Shown: positions 34,121-46,415 of the stretch, in pieces
Position numbering within the stretch: position 1 is the first letter of the stretch
Layout of the letters: every line of letters starts with the position of its first letter
The notes under the pieces: model-generated
What the model saw: only the letters and a program-made list of their open reading frames with translations
What the model was told of the DNA's origin: nothing
Database searches by the model: none
Translations under genes and position numbers: made by a program
NCBI GenBank assembly: GCA_030762935.1
Contig: CM060883.1
Coordinates: 32,945,501 to 33,009,500, forward strand
Source of the DNA: Hymenopus coronatus
Taxonomy: Eukaryota > Arthropoda > Insecta > Mantodea > Hymenopodidae
Length of the DNA stretch: 64,000 bases
Reading direction: 5' to 3'

Positions 34121-34232
34121 AGCTATGCTAAAGATTTTTGAGCCTGAAAAATCCATCGTCCTCCGCCGGATTTGAACCCGCGACCTTGGATATATGAAGT
34201 TAGCATGGTAACCAATACACCATAGAGGGCGA
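34121..34232 (-). mobile_element. SINE-2, short copy with tRNA-like head
   Basis: On the minus strand the tRNA-like head (TGGTGTATTGGTTACCATGC; B box GGGTTCAAATCCGGC) is joined to GGAGGACGATGGATTTTT, as in the SINE-2 copies at 45.3 and 48.9 kb. The body ends early, near GCTATGCT. This copy shows the tRNA origin that the other two lack. Confidence 0.75.
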
Positions 34233-34235
34233 AAA

Positions 34236-34945
34236 AAAATCCGTTGTGTTCCATTTATATAATTTTCTTTATATCTCTACAACAAATTATTGTTAAAAAG
34301 CTTATTCTTCTTTTTATTTCATGCTAATCGAGAAAAAATTAGCAGAAATAGAGTTATTTCTTGCTTCCAAGCAAATAGAAGCGAAATAAGGGAGTAGCAT
34401 AGGCTAAAGATGTAGCCAAAAGCTGGTGACCAAATTCCTTTGTTCGTATGGTCAGGAGTTCGACAAATTCCGTATGAGTTTTTAAAGCTGAAACCAATAA
34501 CAAGGAATATCTTAAAAACGGTCCGCTCCACGAAAAAAAAAAAAAAAAAAAAAAAAGAAGTGCATATATCATAAATTGTGTGTTTTAATGAGCTCTACAT
34601 TTTCTGTTACGTAAGTTTTTGTCTATCTCTTACGGTTGCCAGTTATGCAAAATTACGTAAAATTCATCCAGAACAAAGTAGTCTTCAGAGGCTATTACCA
34701 GAAATTCAAATGATACATTTTATTTGTCTGGTAAATATCTTTAATATACGACATTTTAATCAAAATCGTTATTGCAATTTTTGAAAAAATAAAAAAAATC
34801 CCAAAATTTTTCTATGTGAAGGGTAGATGGGGATGGGGAGAATTTCTTAAAAACCTTACTGTCGCATTCTTGGAAGATACTGAACTTAAATACCAAGTTT
34901 GGTATTCAACGACTTTTCGTGTTTGAGCTGTGCTGTCCACAGAGT

Positions 34946-34984
<39 letters not shown>

Positions 34985-35152
34985 GTATACACACACGCGC
35001 GCGCGCGCGCGTAGACCTTTTCCCAAAAATTCTTTTTATTTATTCAGGGGGACCTAAAACATGTATTTCCGGTGAAATCTCGGTATCGAATTTTTGGGTG
35101 GAATGCAATTCCTTCTCTATACACTATGTACATAGTACGTACAGAGAAAGTA
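34236..35152 (+). mobile_element. HPE full-length copy, subfamily A
   Basis: Starts AAAAATCCGTTGTGTTCC, ends in a fold-back with AGAGAAAGTA at 35152. It carries an A-run at 34538-34557, an AC tract at 34947-34981 and a CG tract at 34995-35011, which lengthen it slightly. Confidence 0.9.
34947..35011 (+). repeat. (AC)n followed by (CG)n microsatellite inside HPE copy
   Basis: About 17 AC units, a short ATACGTATAC link, then ACACACG and about 8 CG units, an unusual alternating purine-pyrimidine block. Confidence 0.95.
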
Positions 35153-35877
35153 AATAGTGCTGCTGTGATTAGTTGAAATTCAACATTAGACTTCGCAAGC
35201 TGTAATAACAGAATGAATGAATTAAAGAGATAAAGAGGAAAGAGAAACTAAAAAGGAAATAGCAGTAGCAGCTCAGTGGCGACAAATGTGCAAAACTGGC
35301 ATTAACAAACACATTTGTGGTTATTTTCCAGCTCCATTTCGGTTAAACAAACACCTGAAAGACACTGAAACAAAGAGACAATCACAGAAACAAGATATTT
35401 TCATCTTCTCTGCAGCAAGACTTGACAGGGTATGCGGTGTGTTTTGTTTTGAGAAACACACGCCTGCCAACTGTTTTTCTTCTCGAGAACGTGGAATGTC
35501 GCTGATGGTAAACATCACCTACAATAATAATTGTTGTGACATGGAGACGCTCCATTTTGTTGTTGTTTTTTTTTTGTTTACCCGCCTGCGGCATAGAGCT
35601 ACCAACCTAAACAATGTCTAATAAATATACCATATATTTGTGTACCTCAACTCTGCATTATAGAATGTTTTCCTTTTACCTACATAAACACATATTAAAA
35701 GGGAAATGGTATTTTCTCATCTTTAATACTATATGTACATCTTGCAACCCAGTTATTATTTAGAATTTCGCAATAATACTATTTTATGTTTAGTTTAACT
35801 TCAGAAATCACTCATCCGTATTCCATTTACTGGTGTGCATTTTAATTAATGTATTTTACGTATTCTGGTAAATACTA
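35153..35877. other. Unassigned spacer with anonymous open frame
   Basis: The plus frame 35286-35621 (111 codons) contains several Cys but no domain I know. It overlaps two minus-strand frames of similar length, so chance openness is likely. Confidence 0.4.
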
Positions 35878-36826
35878 GAGTGGTCTGAAAAGTTCTCGGC
35901 CTGATAGGGAAAAATGACAATTCATGCTTTCAAAGTAGTTTTATTTTTCAACATAATCTCCTCGAATATCAATACATTTTGTCCAGCAGTGTTCCAATGC
36001 CGTTATCCCCTCTCTGTAGTGTTCCTCTGGAAGTGCTGCAAAGTACCCATTTACAGATGCAATTGCATCTTATTTGGACGAAAAGCGCCTACCAGCGAGG
36101 AATGTCTTCAGTTCTGGAAACAGATGGAAATCTGAGGGAGCCAAATCTGGGGAATAGGGTGGATGTTCCAGCACTTCATAGTGCAGATCTCTCAATTTCC
36201 ACATTGCCAAAACACTTTTGTGGGCAGGAGCATTGTCCTGATGGAAAACAATTATTTTCTTTTTTAACTCGGGTCTGTTTTCACGAATGCTTGCATTCAG
36301 TTTGGTTAGAAGTTGAGAATAGTCTTCTCCAGCAATGGTTTTACCTTTTTCGAGATAGTCAAACAACAAAATTCCTTTGGCATCTCAAAACACTGACGAC
36401 ATGATCTTTCCCGCCGATGGCACCATCCTCGCCTTCTTTGGAGCTGAAGAACCAGCTTCTGTCCACTGCCTCGACTGCTGCTTGCACTCGGGTGTGTAGT
36501 GGTGAATTCATCTTGACTATCGGCGCAAAAAGTCACTTCTGTTCTTCTGAAAATACTCCAAGCACTTTCTTGCGCAAAACTTTTTCATGCTTAATTCCTG
36601 ATGCAAGTGACCAACCTTCTTTTACGAAGAATTTTATCACAGCACGATACACAGCATTTTCAAAGCGCACTTCCACTGCTTCAAACATCTGCCTACAGTC
36701 AACTATTGTCTGGAATGACTTATAATTTTACATAGGGTCTATTAGCATTAGCAACGCAAGGAACAAAAATTATGCAAGTAGTGCCGAGATCTCTGGGTGA
36801 GGCCGAGAACTTTTCAGACCACCCTC
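35878..36826 (-). mobile_element. Mariner transposon relic, N-terminal part deleted
   Basis: Terminal inverted repeats: the left end 35878-35904 (gagtggtctgaaaagttctc...) matches the reverse complement of 36799-36826 almost perfectly. At about 0.95 kb it is shorter than a complete mariner because the DNA-binding region is missing. Confidence 0.9.
35945..36720 (-). pseudogene. Mariner transposase pseudogene
   Basis: Minus-strand order: CRQMFEAVEVRFENAVYRAV, a QDEF block where MDETW is expected (a small deletion shifts the frame just after the first catalytic Asp), then ASSSRGSGQ (frame-shifted), LLFDYLEKGKTIAGEDYSQL, FHQDNAPAHKSV (second Asp), EHPPYSPDLAPSDFHLFPEL (third Asp, 34 residues later), a stop after FSSK, then EEHYREGITALEHCWTKCID and GDYVEK-stop. 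It belongs to a different mariner subfamily from those at 22.5 and 60 kb, as its terminal repeats are unrelated to theirs. Dead. Confidence 0.85.
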
Positions 36827-36828
36827 AA

Positions 36829-37697
36829 TGAACATATAGGTAGAGTTTGTAATCCAAAAATTCGATACCGAGATTTCAGCGCAAATATATGTTTTGAGAC
36901 CACACGATTCCAAAACAAACAAACAAACAAAACATATCCGAATGTGTGTGCGTGTCTGTGGGCAGCATAGCTCAAAAACAAAAACCTGCTTAAATGCTAA
37001 ACTTGGTATTTAAGTTCAGTGTCTTCCAAGAATACGAGCACAAACATTCTCAAGAAAACCCCCCTACCAGAAACTACCCTTTACATGAAAAAAGTTATGA
37101 ACATTTTGATTTTTCAAAAAATGGCTGTAACGATTTTGATTAAAATACCGCATATTAAATCCATTTGCCCCACAAATAAAATGTATATTTTAAATTTTCT
37201 GGGAATAGCCTTTAAAGATCTCTCTCTTTATTCTGGATGAGTGTTGCGGAATCTTGCATAACGGTTAAACACTAGGAGATAGACAAACACTTGCTGCACA
37301 AGATATATACATGTTATTAAAACACATTATTTATGCCATTCACATTTTTAAGTAGAGCCAAACTTTTCCTTCTTATTGATTTCAATTTTAAACTACCAAA
37401 CTTTTCTCAAACGGCAAGTGACTTTTGGTTTCATCTTTCTTGTTTTACTGCAGGCCATGCAAAGCGAATCGAACTTCAATTGCTTCACATAGTAATCAGT
37501 TTTTAAAGATTTGTCTATTGATTTAGACTAGGGTATTCCCTTATGTCCCCTTTACTCACAAGAAAGCAAGTAATAAGGCAATTTCTGATATAGTTTAACT
37601 TGATTTGCAAATAAATAGAAGAATATTCTTTTATAAGGAAAGTTGTTTGTGTAACAGCTATAGAAAGTCATGTGAATGGAAACCGTCATATTTTTTA
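36829..37697 (-). mobile_element. HPE copy, hairpin end eroded
   Basis: The hairpin end is nearly gone (catataggtagagtttg) directly after the mariner. The body is intact and the distal end gtgaatggaaaccgtcatatttttt reaches 37696. (AAAC)n at 36915-36931. Confidence 0.8.
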
Positions 37698-37707
37698 TAA
37701 CAGAAAC

Positions 37708-38512
37708 AAAAAATATGTGTTCCATTCACATGACTTTCTCTACATCTCTGCTACAAATTATTGTCAAAAAGCTTGTTTTTCTATTTGCTTCATACTAATT
37801 CAGAAAAAAAATTAGCAGAAATGGTCTTATTACTTGTTTCCATGTAAGTAGAAGGGAAATAAGAGAGCACCATAGTCTAAAGCGATAATCAAAAGCTGCT
37901 TGTGTTTGAAGTTCCTTTGTTTGTATGGACTCGAGTTGACAAATTCCCGTATGAGAAAAGTAGAAGTATTAAATCTAAAATCAATGAGAAGGAATGTCTA
38001 TAAAATGATCAATTCCACGAAAAAAATGTATATGACATAAATTGTGTGTTTTAACCAGATCTACATTTTCTATTACATAAGTTTTCGTCTATTTCCTCAA
38101 AATTCATCCTGATTGAAGATGACTTTGGAGGCTATTCCCAGAAAATGCAAGATATACATTTTATTTGTCATGTACATATCTTTAATGTACGATATTTTAA
38201 TCAAAATTAGAGACATTTTTGAGAAAATCAAAATTTACGAAACTTTTTCCTGTAAAGGGTAGTTGAGGGTTGAGGGATTTTCTTGAAAATCTTCGTTTCG
38301 CATCCTTGGAAGATACTGAACTTAAATACCAAATTTGGTATTTATCGCACTTTTCGTTTTTGAGCTATGCTGCCCAAAGACATATTCGGACATTTTTCTA
38401 AAAACTCTTTTTCTGGATTCAGAGTCTCAAAACATAAATTTCCGTTGAAGTCTTTGTATCGAATTTTTGGATGTAATACAATACCATCTCTGTACACTAT
38501 GTAGATGTAGTC
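37708..38512 (+). mobile_element. HPE copy, hairpin end eroded
   Basis: Starts AAAAAATATGTGTTCC, family body throughout, ends tacactatgtagatgtagtc where the second arm of the fold-back is damaged. The microsatellite is nearly absent. Confidence 0.85.
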
Positions 38513-38517
38513 AAAAT

Positions 38518-39394
38518 AAAAAATATCTGATGCGTTCCATTTACATCAATTTCTCTATATCGCAGTAACAAATTATTATTATTAAAGGCCATATTCTTCT
38601 ATCTACTTTACGATAATCGGGATAAACATTAGTAGAAATTGTCTTAATTAGTTCCTTCCTTGTAAGTAGAAGGGAAATAAGGGAATACACTAGTCTAAAA
38701 GGATAGTCAAATGTCTTAAAAGCTGGTTGCCATGTGGCTGAAATCCGTTTCTATCCAGTGCCAGGAGTTTACAACTTTCCGTGTGAGAAAAGTATAAGTA
38801 TTTTAAATCTGAAACAAATAACAAGGCATATCTCAGAAATGGTCAAGTCCACGAAAAAAACGTATATGGCATAAATTGTGTGTTTTAACGTGGTCTACAT
38901 TTTTGTGTAGTAAGTTTTTATCTATCTCATAGAGTTTACCAGTTACGCAAAATTTAGTAAAATCCATTCAGAATAAATATGTTTTTAGAGGCTATTTCTA
39001 GAAAATCCAAAATGTGCATTTTATTTGCCATTTAATATCTTTAATATATGGTATTTTAATCAAAACCGTTACAAGTCATTTTTGAGAAAATCAAAATATT
39101 CGAAATTTTTTCCATGTAAAGAGTAGTTTGGGGTGGGGGGGATTTTTCTTAAAATCTTCGTGTCGCATCCCTGGAAGACACTAAACTTAAATACCAAGTT
39201 TGGTATTTTACCGTCTTTTCGTATTCGAATTATCGTTTTGACAGACACACACAGGGACATTTGTCCAAAAATGCCCTTTTTGGATTCAGGGGAACCCAAA
39301 ACGTGTATTTCCCGTGAAATATCGGTATCTAATTTTTGGGCGCAATACAATACTTTCTCTGTACACTATGTATATAGTACGTGTAGAGAAAGAT
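38518..39394 (+). mobile_element. HPE full-length copy, subfamily A
   Basis: Begins AAAAATATCTGATGCGTTCC only about 6 bases after the previous copy and ends gtgtagagaaagata at 39394. Three copies thus lie end to end from 36829 to 39394. Confidence 0.9.
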
Positions 39395-41190
39395 ACTCAT
39401 AACTCTAAATGCTCTCGGGCTGCTAGGCAAGTGAGTTGAAGGATTGACTCCAACGTTTTGAAGAGTGAACCAATCAGATATTAGTTTCACTCGGGCACTA
39501 TAAATACGCGAATCAAGTTATCAGTTTACGCTGAAGACGAAGATGATGTACATCTTGGAAACGTTACTGTACTTAATACGTCCCTAGAATGATTTAGCTC
39601 ATACTTTAATGGGGACAAGGTACTCTGAAATGGTAAAAATAACATTTTTGGACACTAATAAAACCTCTATTATTTCTACTTTCAGAAAAATATACACTTT
39701 TGGGGGTTTAGACGATATTAATCAATTCAAATATAACTTCAATATCAATCTGCACTTCTTTAAAGCGATAATGCAATGCCTATTTTTAGAACATCTGTAC
39801 CTTTAAATACAGTTTTTTCAAAACAGCATTTTTATATACTTAAGCGTCTTTTTCTCAAAGTATGAGAGCTGGAAAGCTGAAATTTTCAGCACATACAACA
39901 CATAGTTGAACTTTCTGAACCATAATGTGGTGTTATGGTATATATTGATCATATTAAGAAAGAAAAACGTTGCAAGATTTCCACATTTTTAATTTCTACT
40001 GAAATTGTATCATAGTTAAATAATTGAAGTTCAGATGATAGCTGATTATACTAAAAAAAAGTGTGATTATGTATTGCAAGTAGCATCAGAGAAAGAGGTG
40101 CATGAATTCACATGTTTTAAGACTAAGTTTTATTCCTCTTCTGATGAATGAAATACTTTTTATAGACTCAATCACATAAGCTATTAATGCAAACAAAACT
40201 TGAAATAATTGTCATGATTTATTAAATAATTCACACAAATTGAATACTTAAGATGCAATTTCCGTATGTTCTGGACTACTTTGTACCCTTAACCGTTTGT
40301 CGCCTGTCGGTACCTATAAGTTCCGCTTGTTTTAAGCGTAACTATACAAATAGGGTTGTACTCTAGGATTAATTTAATGTTATATAACCTTCAACAATAA
40401 ACAACAAATAATCAAGACTGTTTTATACTGTAAAAATATATACAATTTTTGTCCCATTAGCTTCCAAGCATCACACCGATTATTTTACTTGGGCTCTCCC
40501 CGTCCTTTATCACAATCACTGGGATTTGAACTTGCAACATTTGGCTTTGAATGGATGGTCAGTCTATTACCTATCATCTAACACTCATGGCCATTTGAAC
40601 CACCTTTTTGGTAGTGCCTTTGGCAGTATCATGAAAACTGGTTTAGAAGAATTTAAACTTTCAATTGGGAAGAAAAAGATTAATAAGGGATTTACATATA
40701 TTTTCATTTCTAATTATTTTTTCTATTATTTTATATAGCAATACTGTAGGTTTATTTCCATATATTTTTACTAGAACTCACTCTTAAACTTTAATTAAAA
40801 GAAACACGGCATATGTAGTATACTAATCAGGCAACTAAGGGTTAAGATACTCATGTTTTGGGTATTGTACAACATGCAAAGAACGCTTAGAGCCATGTTT
40901 TCGTAATAAGCAAAGGCGTTCTCGCATTGTCGATAGAATTCCAGCAACGCCCTGTGCGTGTTGAGTGACCCCAATGGAAGACGATCAGGCTTTTGTTTCC
41001 CAAAATTTCCCGTTCGGCAAGATAACACTCATCATGGACATCTATTTGATCCGACCATGTGGGCGAAGCGTAGGCCATGCTCCAGGACGTAGGCTGGGCA
41101 ACACTAAACTTCTGCACTGCGTGTCTTGGTCCATACTTCAAAGGGAGTGAGCTTTTTTTCTTTTTTTTTTTGTTTTGTTTTGTTTTTTTT
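39395..41190. other. Unassigned spacer, with a less AT-rich patch
   Basis: About 1.8 kb. The patch at 40885-41150 is richer in GC and open on the minus strand (CAVQKFSVAQPTSWSMAYAS, DVHDECYLAEREILGNKS read in order); I do not recognise it, and it could be an exon or an unknown element. The rest is AT-rich. A weak tRNA-like stretch (actgggatttgaacttgc) is at 40519-40536. Confidence 0.4.
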
Positions 41191-42038
41191 ACTTGTTCTA
41201 CACGTATTATGTACATAGCGTATAGAGGAGGTTTTGTTTGCACCCAAAAATTCGATAACGATGTTTTGAAACCCCCTGAATCCAAAAAAAAAAAAAAAAA
41301 AAAAAAAAATTTAGAAAAATGTCCATGTGTGTGTGTCTGTAGGCAGCATAGTTCAAAAACGAAAAGTCCGTTAAGCTTGGTATTTAGCTTTGGTATCTTC
41401 CAAGGATGCGACACGAATATTTTCAAGAAAGTCCCCCCACCCCCATCTACCCTTTACATGAAACTTTATTCGAAATTTTTTATTTTCTCAAAAAAGGCTC
41501 TAACGGTTTTGATTAAAATATCCTATAATAAAGGTATTTACCTGACAAATAAAATATATATCTTTAATTTCCTGGGAATAGTCTCTGAAGACTACTTTAT
41601 TTGGATGAATTTTACGGAATTTTGCATAACTGCTAAACAGTAAGAGATGGACAAAAACTTACCACAAAAAAAAAGTAGAGCACGTTAAAACAAAACATTT
41701 ATTTTATTTACATTTTTTTTAGCGCAGTTGGTCGTTTTTGAAATATTCCTTGTTTTTGGTTTCAGCTTTAAAACTTTATTCTTTTCTCATGCAGGAATTT
41801 GTCAAGTCCTGTCCGTATAAATAAAGGAACTTCAGTCACATATCAACTAGCTTTTGACTATCACTTTAAGCTATGGTGCTCCCTTACTTCATTTCTACTT
41901 ACAAGGAAGCAAGTAATAAGAGTATTTCTGCTGCTTTTTTCTCGATTAGCAGGAAGTAAATAGAAGCATAAGCTTTTCAAAAATAATTTATTGCAGAGAT
42001 GTAGAGAAAGTCATGTGAATGGAACACATCAGATTTTT
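41191..42038 (-). mobile_element. HPE full-length copy, subfamily A
   Basis: Hairpin end after a T-rich tract (41155-41190), an A-run of about 26 at 41284-41309, a short TG tract, distal end aacacatcaga at 42024-42034. Confidence 0.85.
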
Positions 42039-42695
42039 CTATATTGTCTCAAAGTGTTACTGTTTTTATTTATAATTTTATTTATAAAGGATTTCCTATT
42101 CATTTTTGACCACATACTTCTTTTCTCCATTTCTCAGTGTTCTTATAATCAAAAATTATATGTTGAACGTCTTTCTTTCCCAATATTTAATATAAGATTG
42201 TAAACATTTTAAAGCCTTGCATAATTTGAAAACGTAAAATTCCCAATCTCAATCTCGAGCTCTCCCTTAAAATAAACAAACTATAAAATACGCAAGAAAG
42301 GAAAATTTTCAATTGAATTTCACGCCTTCCCTAGCAGACCATAGTTTGGTCATTCTGCATACGCTATGACAAGATGGACAGCCGACGAGGCTACACGGGG
42401 TTCCGGCTTGAATAATAAACACTTCGAATAATAAGTAATGAACAAATATGAATTATGTACTTGGATTGAAGCGTGAACCAATTAAATTAGAAGAATTGAT
42501 TTTATTGCACGGACCTTATTGTTACTCTCACCATTTATATAAAATATATAGTAACGGAAAATGTTTCATTTATTCTACTCCGGTATGGAAATTTACTGGT
42601 TCACGAACCACAAATGATTCTTGACCTTCCCGCACATGACAGATGGTGTCGTGGCGGAAGTTCGGCGTACGTGACAAGTATATGCCAATGGAGGC
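42039..42695. other. Unassigned AT-rich spacer
   Basis: No gene or repeat recognised. Confidence 0.5.
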
Positions 42696-44412
42696 ACTGT
42701 GTGCTCCATTCACATGACTTTCACTACATCTCTGTAACAAATTATTGTGAAAATAGTATTCTTTTATCTACTTCATGCTAATCGAGATAAAATTAGCAGA
42801 ATTGGTCTTATTACTTGCTTCCTTGTAAGTAGAAGGAGAATACAGGAATAGTTTAGGCTAAAATGATAGTCACATGTTTTATAAGTTGGTCGCTATGTAA
42901 TATAACTGAATTTCGGTTCGTTTTGCATGCTCCCTTTTGAGAAAAGGGACACATGACATACCAAGAAAACGGTCAACACGACAAAAACGTATATTACATA
43001 AATTATCTGCTTTAACGAGATCTAAATGTTTTGTGTAGTAAGCCTTTGTGTACCTTTTACGGTTTAACCGATTTGTAGAATTCTGCAAATCGCTGCAAAT
43101 TCAAAATACTCATTTAATTTGTAATGTAAACATGTTTAGTTTATGGCATTTTAATCAAAATTGTTAGCCATTTATGAGAAAAATAAAATATTAAATTTTA
43201 TTTCCATGTAAAGAGTAGTCTATTGTGGGGGGGGGGGATTTTATTGTAAATCTTCCTGTCTCATTCTTGGAAGACACTAAACATAAACACCAAGTTTGTA
43301 TTTAACGGTCTTTTCGTTTTTACTTTCACTAGCCCCATATGTACAATGTACATAGGCATAGAGAAGTATTGTATTCCACCCAAAAATTCGATATCGAGAT
43401 TTCACCGGAAGCACATGTTTTAGGACCCCCTGAGTCCAAAAAAAAGAAAAAAGCATTTTTAGGAACCGGTCCGTGTGAGTGTGTTTGTTCGTGTCTGTCC
43501 GTGTGAGTGTGTGTGTGTGGGTGTGGGTCTGTGGACAGCATAGCTCAAAAACTAAAAGACAGTTAATACCAAGCTTGGTATTTAAATTTGGTATCTTCCA
43601 AGGAGGCGACACGAAGATTTTCCAGAAAATCCCCCCACCCTCAACAACCCTTTACATGGAACTTTTTTGTCGAAAATTTTGATTTTCTTAAAAATGGCTC
43701 TACCGATTTTGATTAAAATATCGTATATTAAAGATATTTACCTGACAAATAAAATGTATATCTTGAATTTTCTGGGAATAGCTTCTAAAGACCTGTTTAT
43801 TCTCGATGAATTTTACTTAATTTGGCTTAACTAGTAAACCGTAAGAGATGGAGAAAACATACTATACAAAACATGTAGGTCTTGTTAAAATACAAAAGTT
43901 ATGTCATATACATTTTTTTCGTTGAGCTTACCGTTTTCGAGGTATTCCTTGTTATTAGTTTCAGTTGTGAAGTACTTATACTTTTCTCAGACAGGAACTG
44001 TCCATTTTTCTTTTGTTCTACTCCTGGCCAAGCAAAGAAGCGATTTGCAATGAAAATTGCATAGCCACAGCACTTAAAACATTTGACTAACACTTTAGCC
44101 TAGTATATTCCCTTAGTTCCAGTCTACGTATAAGGAACTAAATAATAAACTTCTGCTAATGTTTATTTCGATTAGCTTGGTGTTGGAAGAAGAATTATCT
44201 TTTGTAAGAAGCTCGTTTCTAGAGTAGCTAGAGAAAATCATGTGAGTGTAACACAACAGAATTGTATGCTATGCTATCCGCATATACTCGGACCTTTTTC
44301 TATTTTTTTTGGATTTAGGTGACCTCAAAACATGTTTCCAGTTAAATCTTTAGGTGGAGTACATTGTCTTCTCTGTACATTATATACATAGCGACTATGT
44401 CTTGTGGAAGTA
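42696..44412 (+). mobile_element. HPE copy, subfamily A, split by a subfamily B copy
   Basis: Family 5' end and body 42696-43321 stop at ttttcgttttt. The expected continuation (gctatgctgtcc...cggacctttttc) resumes at about 44268 and ends in a decayed hairpin near 44412. A poly-G run is at 43227-43237. Confidence 0.8.
43322..44260 (-). mobile_element. HPE full-length copy, subfamily B, nested
   Basis: Hairpin end with CTAGCCCC arm at 43322, TG-rich tract 43467-43529, B-type middle, and distal end whose complement reads TTTTCTCTAGC and TGTTACACTCACATGA. It lies in the T-run of an older A copy, so B elements were active after that A copy inserted. Confidence 0.85.
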
Positions 44413-44620
44413 ATAAGACAGTAAATTTAATGCCAATCTTTTTTTGGCTTAAGAGGAGTTTGAACAAGATCAACCTTTGGGTTCTCCTTACGTAGCATAT
44501 AGTAGTAAATGCACGGCAACGCATGTTTTACAAGTTTTAACTTTGAGTTTATTTCCAATGTGGTGTGCACTGATTATTCCGATTCGTTACTATTGATTTA
44601 GAACAACAATTTGGTTTCAA

Positions 44621-44964
44621 AAAATCTGAAGTCCCATTCAGATGATTTTCTCTACTTCTCTGTAACAAATTGTTAATAAGCTTATTCTTCTACCCACTTC
44701 ATACTAATTGAAATAAACGCTATCAGAAACGATCTTATTACTTAGTTCCTTATAAGTAGGAGGGATATAAGGCTAAACCCACCTTCAAATGTTTAAAATG
44801 TGGTTGCTATAATATATAAATCTGTTTCTTTGCGTGGGATTGACAAATTGCCATATGAGAAAAGTTTTAAGTATTTTAAAACTGAAACCAATAAAAGAAA
44901 TATCTCGAAAACGGTTAACTCCGAGGGGAAAATGTATATGAAATAAATTGTGGTTTAAGGAACT

Positions 44965-44998
<34 letters not shown>

Positions 44999-45717
44999 TG
45001 TAGTACATAAGTTTTTCTCTATTTCTTACGGCTTACTAGCTATGCAAAATTAAAAAGAATTTATCAACAATAAAGAGGTCTTTAGAGGCTATTCCCAGAA
45101 AATTAAATATATAGATTTTATTTGTCATGTTTACATATAAGAGGTTTTAATCAAAATCGTTAGAGCCATTTTTGAGAAAATCAAAATTTTCGATTTTTTT
45201 TCCATGTAAAGGGTAGTTGGGGTGGGGGATTTTCTTCAAAATGTTCGTATCGCATATTTTGGAGATACTGAAGTAGAAATGAAATGGAAATGTAGATTTA
45301 TTTATGGACCCTCTTAACTAATGTGGTTTTCAGCATCCCATTCTATACTTGGCGTGAAAGACCGTTTAATTTTGCTCAAAGGCCTCTCTATCAGACTTGA
45401 GGTTCTTTTACGTGCCGTAAATCTACGACACGGGACCAACGGCTTTACTTTCCTTCCGAAGGAAGCCATACTAAGATATTTTACGCCCGAAAAAAATCCA
45501 TCGTCCTCCACCACTGAACTTAGATATGAAGTTTGGTATTTAACGGTTTTTGAGCTATGCTACCCACAGAACACACATGCACCTTTTTCTAAAAATGTTT
45601 TCTTTTTTTGATTTAGCGGGACCTAAAACATGTATTTCTGGTGAAATCTTGGTATCGAATTTTTGGGTGCAATACAATACCTATATACTATGTTCATAGT
45701 ACCTGTTGAAATTGTAA
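44621..45717 (+). mobile_element. HPE copy, subfamily A, carrying a SINE-2
   Basis: Starts AAAATCTGAAGTCCCATTC, T-run of about 31 at 44967-44997, interrupted at gatactgaa by the SINE-2 (45274-45514), resumes ctgaacttagatatgaag and ends in a decayed hairpin near 45717. actgaa is repeated on both sides of the SINE, a possible short target duplication. Confidence 0.8.
45274..45514 (-). mobile_element. SINE-2, tRNA head truncated
   Basis: The body, read on the minus strand, has GGAGGACGATGGATTTTTTT, GGCTTCCTTCGGAAGG, AAAGCCGTTGGTCCCGTG, TTTACGGCACGTAAAAGAAC and an AT-rich tail ending CATTTCATTTC. It aligns end to end with the plus-strand copy at 48923-49183. Confidence 0.8.
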
Positions 45718-46415
45718 AACTGGCGCCCAAACTAATTCGTCTAGGATCTGCGAGGTAACAATTATAATTTTCATATCTACAGAACAAGCAAATTGCTATT
45801 TATTCTGTTGAACATTTGAATGTGCCAGTGGATTTAAATACACCATGTATTTGTACACATGAGCTCAGAAAGTAAACACTATGCAAGCGCAAACGTTTAA
45901 TTCAGATGAAATAAACAATTCTAAACAATAATATTACTGGAAAGCCGACAACTTTGCTACTGATATCCAACTATAGAAAACTGCTGATATAGTGCTAACT
46001 AAAGGATATATGAATTACCAATTAGTGTATTCTGTTATTTCTGTTTATATCAATTGATATTTTATAGATCATTATTTACAATAATAACTAAGGATGTAGC
46101 GGAGGTTTCCGAGGAAATTTCAACAACACTTATAGTTCATTACCATGTTTTTCTTTTTCTCATTTTTTGCCTTTCAAAACAGCTGAAACGGTTTGATTAC
46201 AATACTAACTTCTTAAAGCATCTATGGCACTAATAATGTGCATATACAGGGTGTTAATGAACTACACCGAAATCTTTTCACAGAATATGTAGATTACTTA
46301 AATAAGTACTTTGAGATAGGAGTCCTATGGCCTGTTTATTGAAATTTCGAAGTAACGGCTATAAGTTTAAGTGCCAGTACGCCACGTATCGCAGCACTTC
46401 CGTCTGGAACGAAAA
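45718..46415. other. Unassigned AT-rich spacer
   Basis: Nothing recognised. Confidence 0.5.

Noticed and set aside
35286..35621. Cys-containing 111-codon gene
   Set aside because: Three frames on two strands are open over the same stretch and none carries a recognisable domain, so I leave it as anonymous.
36417..36725. Plus-strand open frame over the mariner at 36 kb
   Set aside because: Antisense of the mariner transposase pseudogene; codon pattern belongs to the minus strand.
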